Shown: positions 22,791 through 33,161, counted from the stretch's first letter. The stretch is 64,000 nt of DNA from DASYLJ01 sp964432595 (GCA_964432595.1 CAYSOF010000005.1:248001-312000), one strand, 5' to 3'. Notes: generated by a model not told the origin, from the sequence alone. Made by a program: numbers and translations.

Positions 22791-24770
22791 TCAGGGAACG
22801 ACGGCCAACTCGGTGGTGGCGCTGCGCGACGTGGCCCGCGCGCGGTTCTTCGCCGCGACGCGAATCGACACCGTCGTGCCCGGCGCGCGCGCGCGCACGC
22901 GCAGACGACCGCTGAACACGCCGTCCCCGGCGACGGCGTCGCCCTTGCGCCCGTCGTCGCGCAACCGGCCGCGCCGCTTGAAGCCCCGGCCGCTGTCGGC
23001 TTCGACGGAGACGCGGCGCAGCCCGCAGTCGTCCGTGACGCGCGCCGAGACGAGCACGCGACGGAAGCCGCGCGGCTCGACCGCCTCGGGCACCAGCGTC
23101 ACCGGACCGAACGCCGACGGCGACGACGCGACGACGGGGATCTGCAACGTCGCGGGCGTGCCCGCGACGCCGCTCGCGTCGCGCCCCGTCACGGTCGCGA
23201 TCAGGGTCCCGAGCGCGCCGCCGGGAAGGACGAAGGGCGCCGTGTACGTCGGCCCCGCGGGCAGCGGGGTATCGGGCGGCGCCGGATTGGCGACCATCGC
23301 GAGCGTGCCGCCCACCGGCGCGCCGTCGAGGGCGAGCGACGCCTCGACGCTCGCGGCGTCGTCGACGACGGCGACGAGCGCCTTCGGCGCGGCGCACGGT
23401 CCGACCAGCGCCGCCGGTCCGCCGCCGATCGCGACACCGCGCACCACCGGCAGGCCGGCGGGCGGCGGGCCGCCCGCGCCGACGCGCACGGCGAGACGCT
23501 CGCCGGGGACCCCGTCGACCACGATGTCGAGCCACGTGTCGACGTCGAGGCCGGCGTCGTCGAGCACGACGTCGATGCCGTCGGCGGACGCCACCGCCAC
23601 CACCTCGCGCGCCGGCACGCCGTCGCCGTCCGGCGACGCGACGACGAGCCCCGGCCCCGCGACGAGCGTGGCCGTCGCACCGGGCGGCGGATCGGTGACG
23701 TTGTCGAGGACGTCGACGGGCAGGAGGCGCACCGGCACCCCACCGCCGTTCGCAGGCACCGCCACCGCGTCGAGCGGCTCCCAGAGCGTGCCGGGAGCAC
23801 CGGGCATCAGCGTCGGCAGGACTTCGTCGGTCGCCTGGCTCGGGACCGACGGGCGCACCGCGCGCAGGCGGACGATCGGCCCGCTCCGTACGACGGCGCG
23901 ATCGACCGTCGGGCTGCTGCCGTCGGTCGGGATCGCGAACGGGGTGCCGAGCTGCGGATCGTCCACCGGCGGGTCGAACTCGTCCTCGAGCTCGATACCG
24001 AGACGGACGCTGGGGCCCGCCGGACCGCCGCGGCCCTCGCCGTCCAGCACGCGCTCGGGATCGAGCCGCGGGAAGAACGGCAACATCGTGGCAAGCCCGG
24101 GGCCGTCCGGCAGGTTGCCCTCGAAGAAGCCGCTGCTGAACGGACCGACGTACGCGAGCGCCGTCAACACCACGCGCAGCCCGTCGGCCGACGCGGGCGC
24201 GCCGCGCCAGATCGCGATCGAGCCCTGCGCGACGCCACCGCTCAGAACCGCCACCTGCCGGCCCACCAGCAGCAGCTCCTGGTGCTCGCGCGCCACGTCG
24301 CCGGCGCCGGCCGCGTCGTCGGACGTCGGGCCGATGACGCCGTCGCCGTCGAGGTCGGCGAACGCGGCGACGATCACGGGGATGCCGTTCATCTCCGGAC
24401 CCGCCAGCGGGATACCCAGCCCCGCGCTGCCGTCGGAGACGAGCACGGTGAACGGCACCTCGGTGCCGTCGGCGACGTGACCGCCGCCGGCAACGGCGAT
24501 CGGCGGCGACGCCGCGGGCGGCGGCATCATCGGTCCGATGCCGAGGTGGCCGGCGCGAGCGACGAGATCGACGTCGCCGATGCGCGTCGGGTCGACGATG
24601 GGCGGGCGGAAGCGGCCGTCGGGCTGCGGCAGAAGGAGCGGGACGCCCGGCAGGATCGCGTAGGCACGACCGGTGCCGGGATCGACGGGATCGCCCGACA
24701 GTACTGGAAACGGCTGTGCGGCGGCGCGTGCCGCCAGGAGCACGATCAGGGCGAGCCCGCGCAGCGTCAT
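22791..24770 (-). CDS. Large exported protein of unknown function
   Basis: 659 residues with a signal peptide (1-19, AAA-QP). The mature protein is rich in beta-strand, Gly, Pro and Asp. It has a calcium-loop-like DLDGDGVIGPTSDD (about 140-155) and a C-terminal Ig-like unit with DDGRKGDAVAGDGVFSG, the pattern of choice-of-anchor or fibronectin-type tails on secreted proteins. No membrane helix follows, so it is probably released or held by an unknown anchor. Its ATG overlaps the stop of the upstream small exported protein by 4 bp. It converges on the kinase gene with 1 bp between. No enzyme motif is seen. Confidence 0.7.
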   Translation of the reverse strand: MTLRGLALIVLLAARAAAQPFPVLSGDPVDPGTGRAYAILPGVPLLLPQPDGRFRPPIVDPTRIGDVDLVARAGHLGIGPMMPPPAASPPIAVAGGGHVADGTEVPFTVLVSDGSAGLGIPLAGPEMNGIPVIVAAFADLDGDGVIGPTSDDAAGAGDVAREHQELLLVGRQVAVLSGGVAQGSIAIWRGAPASADGLRVVLTALAYVGPFSSGFFEGNLPDGPGLATMLPFFPRLDPERVLDGEGRGGPAGPSVRLGIELEDEFDPPVDDPQLGTPFAIPTDGSSPTVDRAVVRSGPIVRLRAVRPSVPSQATDEVLPTLMPGAPGTLWEPLDAVAVPANGGGVPVRLLPVDVLDNVTDPPPGATATLVAGPGLVVASPDGDGVPAREVVAVASADGIDVVLDDAGLDVDTWLDIVVDGVPGERLAVRVGAGGPPPAGLPVVRGVAIGGGPAALVGPCAAPKALVAVVDDAASVEASLALDGAPVGGTLAMVANPAPPDTPLPAGPTYTAPFVLPGGALGTLIATVTGRDASGVAGTPATLQIPVVASSPSAFGPVTLVPEAVEPRGFRRVLVSARVTDDCGLRRVSVEADSGRGFKRRGRLRDDGRKGDAVAGDGVFSGRLRVRARAPGTTVSIRVAAKNRARATSRSATTELAVVP

Positions 24771-25240
24771 GGCAGCACGAACCCGATCGGGTTGGAGACG
24801 ACGGGATGCTCGGGCAGGACCGCCGCCAGGATCGCGGTGGTCGCGCCCGCCGGCAGGTCGGGCGGGAGCACGACGCGAAGCGACCGCGGCGTGATGGAGA
24901 CGATCCGTCCCGCCGAGGGCGCGCCGGCGCCGACCACGGCCGGCACCTCGTCCTCGGCGAGCGCGCCGTCGGCGAGCGCGGAGCTCTCCCCGCTCGCCGG
25001 CACACCTGCCAGCGGGTAGCGGATGAAGCGCGCGCCCTGGAACACGATCAGCTGCAGGCCGTAGCCGGTCTGCACCGCGTTCTCGAAATCGAGCGACGCC
25101 TCGAACGTGACGGCGCGCACACCCTCCACCGACGCGGGCTCGGCGCTGCCGAGGACGAGCGTCGGACTCGTGGCGCCGGCATGCACCGAGCCGGCGATCG
25201 CGACCACGCACGCGACCGCCCGAGGCAGGATCCCCATCAT
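24767..25240 (-). CDS. Small exported protein, first gene of the pair
   Basis: 157 residues from ATG 25240 (or 25237); an in-frame ATG at 25258 would overlap the sigma-54-like promoter. Signal peptide of about 22 residues ending VHA. The rest is a single beta-sandwich-like domain with LVLGSAEPASVEG and IVSITPRSLRVVLPPDLPAG, like IPT/TIG or Ig-type modules. Translationally coupled (ATGA) to the large exported protein, suggesting one complex. The sequence upstream holds a near-consensus -24/-12 element and, further up, a GC-rich palindrome, placing the pair under the adjacent sigma-54 activator by inference. Confidence 0.65.
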   Translation of the reverse strand: MMGILPRAVACVVAIAGSVHAGATSPTLVLGSAEPASVEGVRAVTFEASLDFENAVQTGYGLQLIVFQGARFIRYPLAGVPASGESSALADGALAEDEVPAVVGAGAPSAGRIVSITPRSLRVVLPPDLPAGATTAILAAVLPEHPVVSNPIGFVLP

Positions 25241-25257
25241 CTGCAATCCACGACTCA

Positions 25258-25272
25258 TCAAACGCCGTGCCA
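25258..25272 (-). promoter_or_regulatory. Sigma-54-like promoter of the exported pair
   Basis: On the minus strand TGGCACGGCGTTTGA matches the -24/-12 consensus TGGCACG-N4-TTGC at every fixed position except the last (A for C). The start codon at 25240 is only about 17 bp downstream of the -12 box, which would give a very short leader; this weakens the call a little. Confidence 0.45.
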
Positions 25273-25322
25273 CACCGTACTCGCGGCCTGCATTGGCGGC
25301 CAGTCCCAAATCCGGGAAACCC

Positions 25323-25342
25323 GGTGGGGCATTTGCCCCACC
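25323..25342 (-). terminator. Perfect GC-rich hairpin below the NtrC-like gene
   Basis: GGTGGGGC-ATTT-GCCCCACC, an 8 bp stem with a 4-base loop, sits 1 bp after the regulator stop (reading the minus strand). It also lies 70 bp upstream of the sigma-54-like promoter, where activator-binding sites are expected, so it could be an enhancer site instead. Confidence 0.5.
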
Positions 25343-25343
25343 G

Positions 25344-26732
<1,389 letters not shown>

Positions 26733-26779
26733 TCACCGATCGTAGCGGTGCACGCGGCCGCCGCCCACCCCCGCGCAGA

Positions 26780-29374
26780 TCAGGGCATCGCACATCGCAA
26801 GGTCGCATTCGCCGGCGTGCACGCCGTGAGGCCACCCACACGATCGATCGGGCCGAGGCCGTGGCGCACGCCGACGGTCACCGGCGCGGCCGGCGGCGAG
26901 ACGAGCGCCAGGCGGCTCAGCACGACCTTGTACTTCCAGAGGCCGGTCTTGCCGAGCTGGAACGTCGCCGTCGCCGAGCGGTCCGGCGAGGCGCACGCGA
27001 TCTTGCGTGCGTTCGTCGCCCGGCACTGCGCCGCCGTCCAGGCGGCGACGGCGGGCACCTGGTCGCCGGGTGTCACCGTGACCGCGATCCCGTCGGCGGC
27101 GTCGAAGACGTCGCCCGCGACGGTCGTCGCGAACGTGCCCTTCAGGGTCACGCGCCCCTTCGGCGCGCCCGCCGCCGCCGCGCGGACCACGACGTCCGCC
27201 GTGGCGAGCGCGGCGTCGGCGGCGTCGCAGCCGTCGCCGGTGCCGTCGCCGTCGATGTCGGACTGGCCCGGGTTCCACGTGGCGGCGCAGTTGTCGGCGG
27301 CGTCCGCCACCGCGTCGCCGTCGCCGTCCGTGGACGGCGCCGCCGGCGTGCAGCCACTGCCACAGCCGTTGGCCGCGTCGCATGCGGCGAGGCATGCGTC
27401 GTCCGGAGAGCACGTCTCCAGGCAGGCGCGCAGGTCGGCCTGGCAGAACGCGGCGCAGTAGATCGCGGTGCAGCCGTCGAGGCACGGGAAGAACGCGCCC
27501 CAGCAGTCGCTGCCGCACGTGCCGGTCGAGCCGCACTGCGCGCGGCACGTGGCGCACGCGCCGGCCTGACACGTGCAGCCGTCCACGGGCGTGTGCGTGC
27601 AGCCGCCCGGGGCCTCGCAGGCGTCCGCGGTGCACGGCTCGCCGTCGTCGCACGCCGGGGCCACGCCGCCGGCGCACTGCCCGCCCGCGCATCGGTCGGC
27701 GGTCGTGCACGCGTCGCCGTCGTTGCAGGCGGTCCCGTCGGGCCGCGCCGGATCGCTGCACGCGCCCGTTGCGGGGTTGCAGGTGCCGGCGGCGTGGCAC
27801 TGGTCCGACGCCGTGCAGGGCACCGGGTTGCTTCCGACGCAGGCGGCGCCCTGGCAGGCGTCGGTCCGCGTGCACGCGTTCCCGTCGTTGCAGATCGTGC
27901 CGCTCGGCGCCGCCGTGCACTGCGGCGTGCAGCAGGCGCCGCCGTCGCAGATCTCGCCCGCCTCGCGCGTGCCGTTCCCGCACGTCTGCGCGTCGCACGC
28001 GTCGCCGACACCGTCGCCGTCGAGATCGACCTGGTCGGCGTTCGCCGTCGTCGGGCAGTTGTCGGCACCGTTTGCGATGCCGTCGCCGTCCGTGTCACCC
28101 GACGGCGCGGCGCAGCCCGCGGCGCAGCCGTTGCCGGTATCGCAGGCGGCCTGGCAGAGGTCGCCCGCCGGCGGACACGCGTTCGCGCACGTCCCGAAGT
28201 CGACCTGACAGAACGGCGCGCAGTACGTCTGGTTGCCGCACCCGTTCAGGCACTGGATGAAGCCGAGCCAGCAGCTCGCGATGCACGTGTCCTCGTCGGC
28301 CGCGCATTGCGTCCGGCAGGCGCCGCACTCGCCCGCATCGCACGACCCACACGTCGACGCCGGCTCGTGCGTGCAGCCCGTCGGCGCGACGCACGCGTCG
28401 GTGGTGCACGTACGATGATCGTTGCAGTCGCTCGGGCCACCGCTCGCGCACGACCCGCCGGCGCACGTGTCGCCGGTGGTGCACGCGTTGCCGTCGTCGC
28501 ACGGCGCCGTGTTGTTCTCGAAGACGCAGCTGCCCGCGCTGCACGCGTCGGTGGTGCAGGCGTTGCCGTCGTCGCAGATCCTGGGGTGTCCGCCGCACGT
28601 GCCGGCGGTGCAGGTGTCGCTCACGGAGCAGCCGTCGCCGTCGTCGCAAGCGCTGCCATTCGGCTTCGCCGGATTCGTGCACAGCCCGGTCGCCGGCTGG
28701 CAGGCGCCCGCGACATGGCACTGGTCCGTCGCCACACAGGTGACGCGATCGCCGCCGACGCACGCGCCGGCCTGGCACGCGTCGACCCGCGTGCACGCGT
28801 TGCCGTCGCTGCACGACGTCCCGTCCTGCAGCGCGGTGCACGCGCTCGTGCAGCACGCCCCGCCGTCGCACTGCTCGTTCCCCTCCCGGATGCGGTTCCC
28901 GCAGACGGGACACGCGTTCTGGTTCGGCGCGGGGACGGCGTCGGAGCGGGCGTCGTCGCCGCCCGCCGGCGACGTCACGACCGCGACGCTGCGCACGTCG
29001 TCGGCGACGGCGCCCGGATAGGCGGCCACGCCGTCGTCGCAGACGTCGATGGCGAACGGGATCGCCGCGGTGCCGTGCCCGGGCAGCGACGCGGGCGCCT
29101 GGGGAAACGTCGTCGCGATCACCCAATAGTCCGACCGGCTCCCCGCCGGCAGGCCGGACGGAACCCAACCGTCGTCGAAGCCCACCTCGAGCGTGTGCCG
29201 CAGCGACGTGACCGTCGCCGGGCTGGACGCGGTGTTGGTCAGCGTGATCGTCCCCTGCACGACCGTCCCCGTGCGTGTGGCGACGGTGGCGACCTCGACG
29301 CGCGCCAGCGCCGGCGCGGCGGTGGCCAGGGCCATGAGCGTGATCAGCTGCGACACGGTACGACGCTTGTCCAC
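26780..29374 (-). CDS. Cys-rich exported protein with TSP3-like repeats
   Basis: 864 residues from GTG 29374 (an ATG at 29407 is possible); a GGGGG stretch precedes it. Signal peptide, then a beta domain (about 25-150), then more than 400 residues packed with Cys-rich units of the form CDDGNACTT.D.C..G.C, which recur about ten times, and two stretches of the form DTDGDGIANGADNCP...QVDLDGDGVGDACD, the calcium-binding thrombospondin type 3 motif. A C-terminal beta domain with KGRVTLKGTF and WKYKVVLSR ends the protein. The Cys units imply many disulfides, so it is extracellular. It is divergent from another Cys-rich exported protein across a 277 bp gap. Function is likely adhesion or matrix; this is inference. 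Confidence 0.82.
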   Translation of the reverse strand: MDKRRTVSQLITLMALATAAPALARVEVATVATRTGTVVQGTITLTNTASSPATVTSLRHTLEVGFDDGWVPSGLPAGSRSDYWVIATTFPQAPASLPGHGTAAIPFAIDVCDDGVAAYPGAVADDVRSVAVVTSPAGGDDARSDAVPAPNQNACPVCGNRIREGNEQCDGGACCTSACTALQDGTSCSDGNACTRVDACQAGACVGGDRVTCVATDQCHVAGACQPATGLCTNPAKPNGSACDDGDGCSVSDTCTAGTCGGHPRICDDGNACTTDACSAGSCVFENNTAPCDDGNACTTGDTCAGGSCASGGPSDCNDHRTCTTDACVAPTGCTHEPASTCGSCDAGECGACRTQCAADEDTCIASCWLGFIQCLNGCGNQTYCAPFCQVDFGTCANACPPAGDLCQAACDTGNGCAAGCAAPSGDTDGDGIANGADNCPTTANADQVDLDGDGVGDACDAQTCGNGTREAGEICDGGACCTPQCTAAPSGTICNDGNACTRTDACQGAACVGSNPVPCTASDQCHAAGTCNPATGACSDPARPDGTACNDGDACTTADRCAGGQCAGGVAPACDDGEPCTADACEAPGGCTHTPVDGCTCQAGACATCRAQCGSTGTCGSDCWGAFFPCLDGCTAIYCAAFCQADLRACLETCSPDDACLAACDAANGCGSGCTPAAPSTDGDGDAVADAADNCAATWNPGQSDIDGDGTGDGCDAADAALATADVVVRAAAAGAPKGRVTLKGTFATTVAGDVFDAADGIAVTVTPGDQVPAVAAWTAAQCRATNARKIACASPDRSATATFQLGKTGLWKYKVVLSRLALVSPPAAPVTVGVRHGLGPIDRVGGLTACTPANATLRCAMP

Positions 29375-29443
29375 GTGTTCCCCCGTTCTGTCGTGACGCC
29401 GGCGCATCGACGGATGCCCGTACCCCGTGCCGGTTCCACTATC

Positions 29444-29464
29444 CGTGCCACGCCTCATGGCACG
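29444..29464. promoter_or_regulatory. Operator-like inverted repeat between two Cys-rich genes
   Basis: CGTGCCA (29444-29450) and TGGCACG (29458-29464) are perfect 7 bp arms around a 7-base spacer, between divergent exported-protein genes. Further toward 29652 lies CCCCCAG/CTGGGGG pairing (about 29500-29527) and a weak GG-N10-GC element (29579-29592). The rest of the 277 bp gap shows nothing clear. Confidence 0.4.
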
Positions 29465-29651
29465 TGCGGACGCGCGCGCGGGAACGCCCGCCGGGGCAAT
29501 TCCCCCAGTGCGGCGTCTGCCCCTGGGGGACCTCGCGCACGTCGGATACCGCGCGTGGAATTCCGCGGGCCTACGGCCGGCCCCGATCCTGCAATCGGAG
29601 GCAGGCAGGCGCGCCGGACGGATGCCGGCGCTCAACTCGAGGAGGGTCGCA

Positions 29652-30713
29652 ATGATGAATCGGTCACGAACACACACGCTCGGAGCCGCCGCGCTGATGG
29701 CCTGCACGCTCGCCACGCTCGGCGCCGCCCACGCGAGCTCCCGCCAGGCACTCGTCTCGACCGGCGTCGACGCGGACGCCACGGGCGACGCCAAGGTCAA
29801 CGTCCGCTCGCGCGCATCGGGCCTGCGCGGCAAGCTCGACGTCCGCGGCCGCAAGCTGGACGCGAGCGCCGTCTACCAGATCACGCTCGACGGCGTGCGC
29901 ATCGGCAGCTTCACGACGTCACGCGGCGGCGCCGGCAAGGCCCGCTTCGACACGAGCCCGAACAAGAACGACCAGCTGCTCGGGGTCGACCCCCGCGGCC
30001 GGACGCTCGCCGTGCTCGACCCGTCGGGCGCCACGGTGCTGTCGGGAGTTCTCACCGAGGGCGGGCAGATCGGCGGCACCGACACGCGCTGCTGTCTGCC
30101 CGACGGCGGCGGCGACGGCCCGGACGAGTGCGAGGACCGCACGCCGGCCGAGTGCGCCGCGCAGGGCGGCATCGACCTCGGACCGGGCTCCTGCCTGCCC
30201 AACCCGTGCGGCGGCGGGACGCCGCCTCCCGGAGGCGGTGGCGACGTCCGTTGCTGCCTCCCCGACGGCGGCGGTGACGGTCCGGCCGAGTGCGAGGACC
30301 GCACGCCGGCCGAGTGCGCCGCGCAGGGCGGCATCAACATCGGCGCGGGCGTCTGTGCGCCCGGCGCGTGCGAGGCGACGCCGCCTCCGCCGCCGCCCGG
30401 GGGCGGCGGTGCGGTGGCGCGGGTGCGCTGCGAGCGTCGAAGCAACCGCTCGAAGATCTCGGTCGACGCCAACGGTATCGCGAGCGGTACGTACACCGCG
30501 CGCGTGACGTCCGGGGGCAACACGGCGACGTCCGGGCCGCAGGGCACCGTCGGCGACGAGGTCGAGTTCGACTTCGACAGCGACAACGGCGACATCGCCG
30601 AAGGCGCGACGCCGATCGCGTCCGCGTTCATCCAGGGCCTGCAGGTGACCGGCGAGGTGCTCGACGGATCCACCGTGGTCGCGTCGGCGACCGTCAGCTG
30701 CGAGTCGAGGTGA
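29652..30713 (+). CDS. Exported protein with tandem Cys modules
   Basis: 353 residues; GAGGAGGG lies 5 bp before ATG 29652 (8 bp before an alternative ATG at 29655). Signal peptide to about residue 28 (AHA-SS). A beta domain of about 110 residues precedes two near-identical 41-residue modules beginning RCCLPDGGGDGP and containing ECEDRTPAECAAQGGI, separated by a Pro/Gly linker. A last beta domain (about 255-353) follows a PPPPPPGGGG linker. The modules carry six Cys each and look like a small disulfide knot. It ends before a strong terminator. Probably secreted or surface-exposed; no known enzyme family. Confidence 0.75.
   Translation: MMNRSRTHTLGAAALMACTLATLGAAHASSRQALVSTGVDADATGDAKVNVRSRASGLRGKLDVRGRKLDASAVYQITLDGVRIGSFTTSRGGAGKARFDTSPNKNDQLLGVDPRGRTLAVLDPSGATVLSGVLTEGGQIGGTDTRCCLPDGGGDGPDECEDRTPAECAAQGGIDLGPGSCLPNPCGGGTPPPGGGGDVRCCLPDGGGDGPAECEDRTPAECAAQGGINIGAGVCAPGACEATPPPPPPGGGGAVARVRCERRSNRSKISVDANGIASGTYTARVTSGGNTATSGPQGTVGDEVEFDFDSDNGDIAEGATPIASAFIQGLQVTGEVLDGSTVVASATVSCESR
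30087..30371 (+). repeat. Tandem 123 bp coding repeat
   Basis: Two copies (30087-30209 and 30249-30371), 162 bp apart, nearly identical over their first 87 bases, encode the duplicated Cys module. The close DNA identity in third positions points to a recent duplication or ongoing gene conversion. Confidence 0.85.
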
Positions 30714-30758
30714 AGCCACCCCGGTGACGGGACCCGGTGAGGGGACCCGGTGAGCGCT

Positions 30759-30792
30759 CGGGGGGCGTGGCCACGTGCCGCGCCCCCCGTTT
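30759..30792. terminator. Intrinsic terminator between convergent genes
   Basis: A 9 bp stem CGGGGGGCG (30759-30767) with CGCCCCCCG (30781-30789), extended inward by GGC/GCC, and TTT on the plus side. It lies 45 bp after the plus-strand stop and 6 bp before the minus-strand stop, so it may serve both genes. Confidence 0.75.
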
Positions 30793-30797
30793 CGCGT

Positions 30798-31676
30798 CTA
30801 CAGCGACGCCGCCGGGACGACCATCGACTCCGCCAGCTCGTCGAGAGCGCGCGGCACGTCGTCGGCGCTGAACGCCATCAGCAGGATGATCACCTGCTCG
30901 ACGCCGAGATCGCGATAGCGCTTCACCGCGTCCAGGTCGCACGGCTTCATGTACGGACAGGTGACGATCGAGACGTCCGTCCGCGAGCGGCCGCGCTTCG
31001 CCAGCTCGCGATCGAGCGCGGCGATGCGCTCGCCGAGCGGCTCCGGCTCCATGTTGAACGGGTACCAGCCCTGCCCCAGGTCCGCGACGCGACGGAGCGC
31101 GGCGTCGCTCTCGCCGCCGAAGTAGATCGGCGGGTGCGGCTGCTGGATCGGCTTCGGGTACTGCCGCGTCGGCGCCAGCTGGTAGAACCGGCCGTCGTAC
31201 GACGACACGGGATCGCACCAGAGCCGCTTCATCACCTCGAGGTACGCGCGCGTGCGCGCGCCGCGCTCCGCGAACGGCGTCGCCACCGCCTGGAACTCCT
31301 CGGCGAGCCAGCCCACGCCGACGCCGAAGTCGAAGCGGCCGTTCGACAGCCAGTCGACGCTCGTCACCTCCTTCGCGGTGTAGACCGGGTTCCGCTGCGG
31401 CACGAGGCAGATGCCGGTGCCGAGGCGGATGCGCGTCGTCAGGGCCGCGAGGAAGCTGATCGTGTCGAACGGATCGAGGAAGCCGGCCTCGGCGGGCGCC
31501 GGCACGCGGCCGTCGTCGGCGTAGGGGTACTTCGACGCGTACTCGTCGAAGAGGACGACGTGCTCGGCGATCCAGAGCTCGTGGAAGCCGCGCTCCTCGG
31601 CGCCGCGACCGAGCACCTCGACGTACTCGCGGGTGCCGAACGGGTTCGAGATGGGGGCGAAGATGCCGATGCGCAT
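30798..31676 (-). CDS. LLM-class F420-dependent oxidoreductase (Rv2161c-like)
   Basis: 292 residues, a bacterial-luciferase-like TIM barrel. MRIGIFAPISNPFGTREYVE, ELWIAEHVVLFDEYASKYPY, LGTGICLVPQRNPVYTAKE and WLSNGRFDFGVGVGWLAEEF fit the TIGR03619-type subfamily tied to cofactor F420. It differs from the enzyme at 4021 and is not a recent duplicate. ATG 31676 is set by the first strand; upstream in-frame codons give unrelated low-complexity sequence. A TTGAGC-18-TATGCG promoter-like pair ends 5 bp before the start. A DUF3592 membrane protein gene lies 55 bp upstream on the same strand. Substrate unknown. Confidence 0.88.
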   Translation of the reverse strand: MRIGIFAPISNPFGTREYVEVLGRGAEERGFHELWIAEHVVLFDEYASKYPYADDGRVPAPAEAGFLDPFDTISFLAALTTRIRLGTGICLVPQRNPVYTAKEVTSVDWLSNGRFDFGVGVGWLAEEFQAVATPFAERGARTRAYLEVMKRLWCDPVSSYDGRFYQLAPTRQYPKPIQQPHPPIYFGGESDAALRRVADLGQGWYPFNMEPEPLGERIAALDRELAKRGRSRTDVSIVTCPYMKPCDLDAVKRYRDLGVEQVIILLMAFSADDVPRALDELAESMVVPAASL

Positions 31677-31681
31677 GCCCC

Positions 31682-31711
31682 CGCATAGGACGGGAGCGGC
31701 GCCGGGCTCAA
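31682..31711 (-). promoter_or_regulatory. Promoter-like boxes before the second LLM gene
   Basis: On the minus strand TTGAGC (31706-31711), 18 bp, TATGCG (31682-31687), and only 5 bp to the ATG at 31676. Same near-leaderless geometry as at 4021, 9137 and 19084. Confidence 0.35.
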
Positions 31712-31731
31712 GGACACGACGTTCGCTTCGC

Positions 31732-32205
31732 TCAGGCTGCCCGACGCTCGACGGACAGCGCGACGCGCAGCCGGCCCGGCAGCAGCAGCGAGAGCACGCC
31801 CATCCCGAGCAGCAGCAGACCGGCCGCACCGACCAGCGCGGTGTCGAGCCACAGGTGCGCCCAGGACGCGACGCGTGCACGCGGCGGGAAGAACGGCACG
31901 TCGTAGTCGGCCTGCGGGTCGTAGAGCACGGTGACGCGCTCGGCGACGGGATACGTCCACGGCAGCGAGAACCACGGGCGCCGCACGGGCACCGTGCGCG
32001 AGCGATGTGCGTCCGTGTCGACGCGGACGAGCAGCGCGCCGCGCGACCGCCAGCGCACGACGCCCTCGGCCTGCACCGCACGGTCGACGAAGGCCTGCGT
32101 GCTGTTGCCGAGCGCGAGCGCGATCGCGAGCAGGCACCCACCGACGACGACGGCAGTCCGAGGACCACCGATCAGGACGCGGGCGGTAGCCGATGCGACC
32201 GACAT
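31732..32205 (-). CDS. DUF3592 membrane protein
   Basis: 157 residues with two membrane helices (about 13-33 and 118-143) flanking a beta-rich outside domain of about 80 residues. VQAEGVVRWRSRGA and VTVLYDPQADYDV are the DUF3592 signature: a GxV strand and a VxYDPxxP-like loop. The family has no known activity and is often found near envelope or redox genes. On the minus strand a TTGAGA lies about 40 bp before the start. It is spaced 55 bp from the luciferase-like gene and 50 bp from the TatD gene, all on the minus strand. Confidence 0.75.
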   Translation of the reverse strand: MSVASATARVLIGGPRTAVVVGGCLLAIALALGNSTQAFVDRAVQAEGVVRWRSRGALLVRVDTDAHRSRTVPVRRPWFSLPWTYPVAERVTVLYDPQADYDVPFFPPRARVASWAHLWLDTALVGAAGLLLLGMGVLSLLLPGRLRVALSVERRAA

Positions 32206-32255
32206 GCTCGACTCGCATTCGACCGCGCCGCGCGCCGAGTCTCAAGCAAAATCGT

Positions 32256-33068
32256 CTATGGAGCGACGCCGAACAGCCGCCGGAAGTTGTCCGACATGCG
32301 CTCTGCGACATCCGCGTCGGTAGTGCTCCAGAGCTCGGCGGCATACGACGCGGTGCGCGCGACGTTCGCCGGCTCGTTCGTGACGTCCTTCTCCGGTCCG
32401 AGGTACGGGCAGTCAGTCTCGAGCAGCAGCCGATCGCGCGGCAGCGTCTGCAGCATGCGCGTGAAGCTCTCCGACCGCCGCGCGTTCGCCGGGATCGAGA
32501 ACCAGTGGCCGTGCTCGGCGATCGTCCGGGCGAGAGTCACCTTGCCGCCGAAGCAGTGCCAGTTCACCCGTGTGGCGCCGAGCTCTCGCAGGATCTCGAA
32601 GGTCCGCCGCTCGCGCTTGCGGGTATGGACGATGATCGGCTTGTCGGCGTCGAGCGCCAGCCGGACCATGCGCCGAAAGACGTCTTCCTGACGCGCCCAC
32701 AGCGCCTCGGGCACCCAGTAGCCGTCCAGGCCGATCTCCCCGATCGCGAACGCCCGCTCGAGGTTGGCCTCCACCCACGCGACGCCCTCGTCGCCGGTCA
32801 CGGGCTCGACGTCGCGCGGGTAGTCCACGTCCAGGGCCACGAGGTCCGTCATGACGGCGTCGACCGGATAGAACCCCAGGCCCGGGCGGATCATCGGATG
32901 GCGCTCCGCCAACGCGAGGACCGCGGCGTTGTCGCTCGGGTTGAGCCCGTTGCTGACGATCGTCGTCAGGCCGGCCGCCTTCGCACGCGCGACGATCGCA
33001 TCCACGTCGGGCGCGAGGCGCGGATGGGTCAGGTGCGCGTGGACGTCGGCGAGGCCCATCCGCCCCAT
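32256..33068 (-). CDS. TatD-family metal-dependent hydrolase
   Basis: 270 residues from ATG 33068; ATG 33059 is equally possible and would start directly before the first strand. The amidohydrolase-type barrel has the HxH metal site in ADVHAHLTH, FAIGEIGLDGYW with the bridging Glu, KPIIVHTRKRE, RVNWHCFGG and LLLETDCPYLGP with the catalytic Asp. TatD proteins are metal-dependent nucleases or quality-control hydrolases in the cytosol. All metal ligands seem present. It is divergent from the first twin beta-propeller gene, about 95 bp between starts. Confidence 0.85.
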   Translation of the reverse strand: MGRMGLADVHAHLTHPRLAPDVDAIVARAKAAGLTTIVSNGLNPSDNAAVLALAERHPMIRPGLGFYPVDAVMTDLVALDVDYPRDVEPVTGDEGVAWVEANLERAFAIGEIGLDGYWVPEALWARQEDVFRRMVRLALDADKPIIVHTRKRERRTFEILRELGATRVNWHCFGGKVTLARTIAEHGHWFSIPANARRSESFTRMLQTLPRDRLLLETDCPYLGPEKDVTNEPANVARTASYAAELWSTTDADVAERMSDNFRRLFGVAP

Positions 33069-33139
33069 GAACCACGAGAGCCCGTCACGGGCAAAGGTCA
33101 CCGCCCGTGCGAGGCATCTGCGCTACCCACGAGACGGCG

Positions 33140-33153
33140 CATCTTGCTATTCA
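33140..33153 (+). promoter_or_regulatory. Shared extended -10 element, copy A
   Basis: CATCTTGCTATTCA, with TGC-TATTCA as an extended -10. It ends 8 bp before the ATG at 33162. The same 14 bases occur before the paralogous gene at 47329. Confidence 0.5.
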
Positions 33154-33161
33154 GGGCCGTC

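Noticed and set aside
29579..29592. GG-N10-GC as a sigma-54 promoter for the gene at 29652
   Set aside because: Only the two dinucleotides match; the rest of the -24/-12 consensus does not, so it was not listed as a separate promoter.
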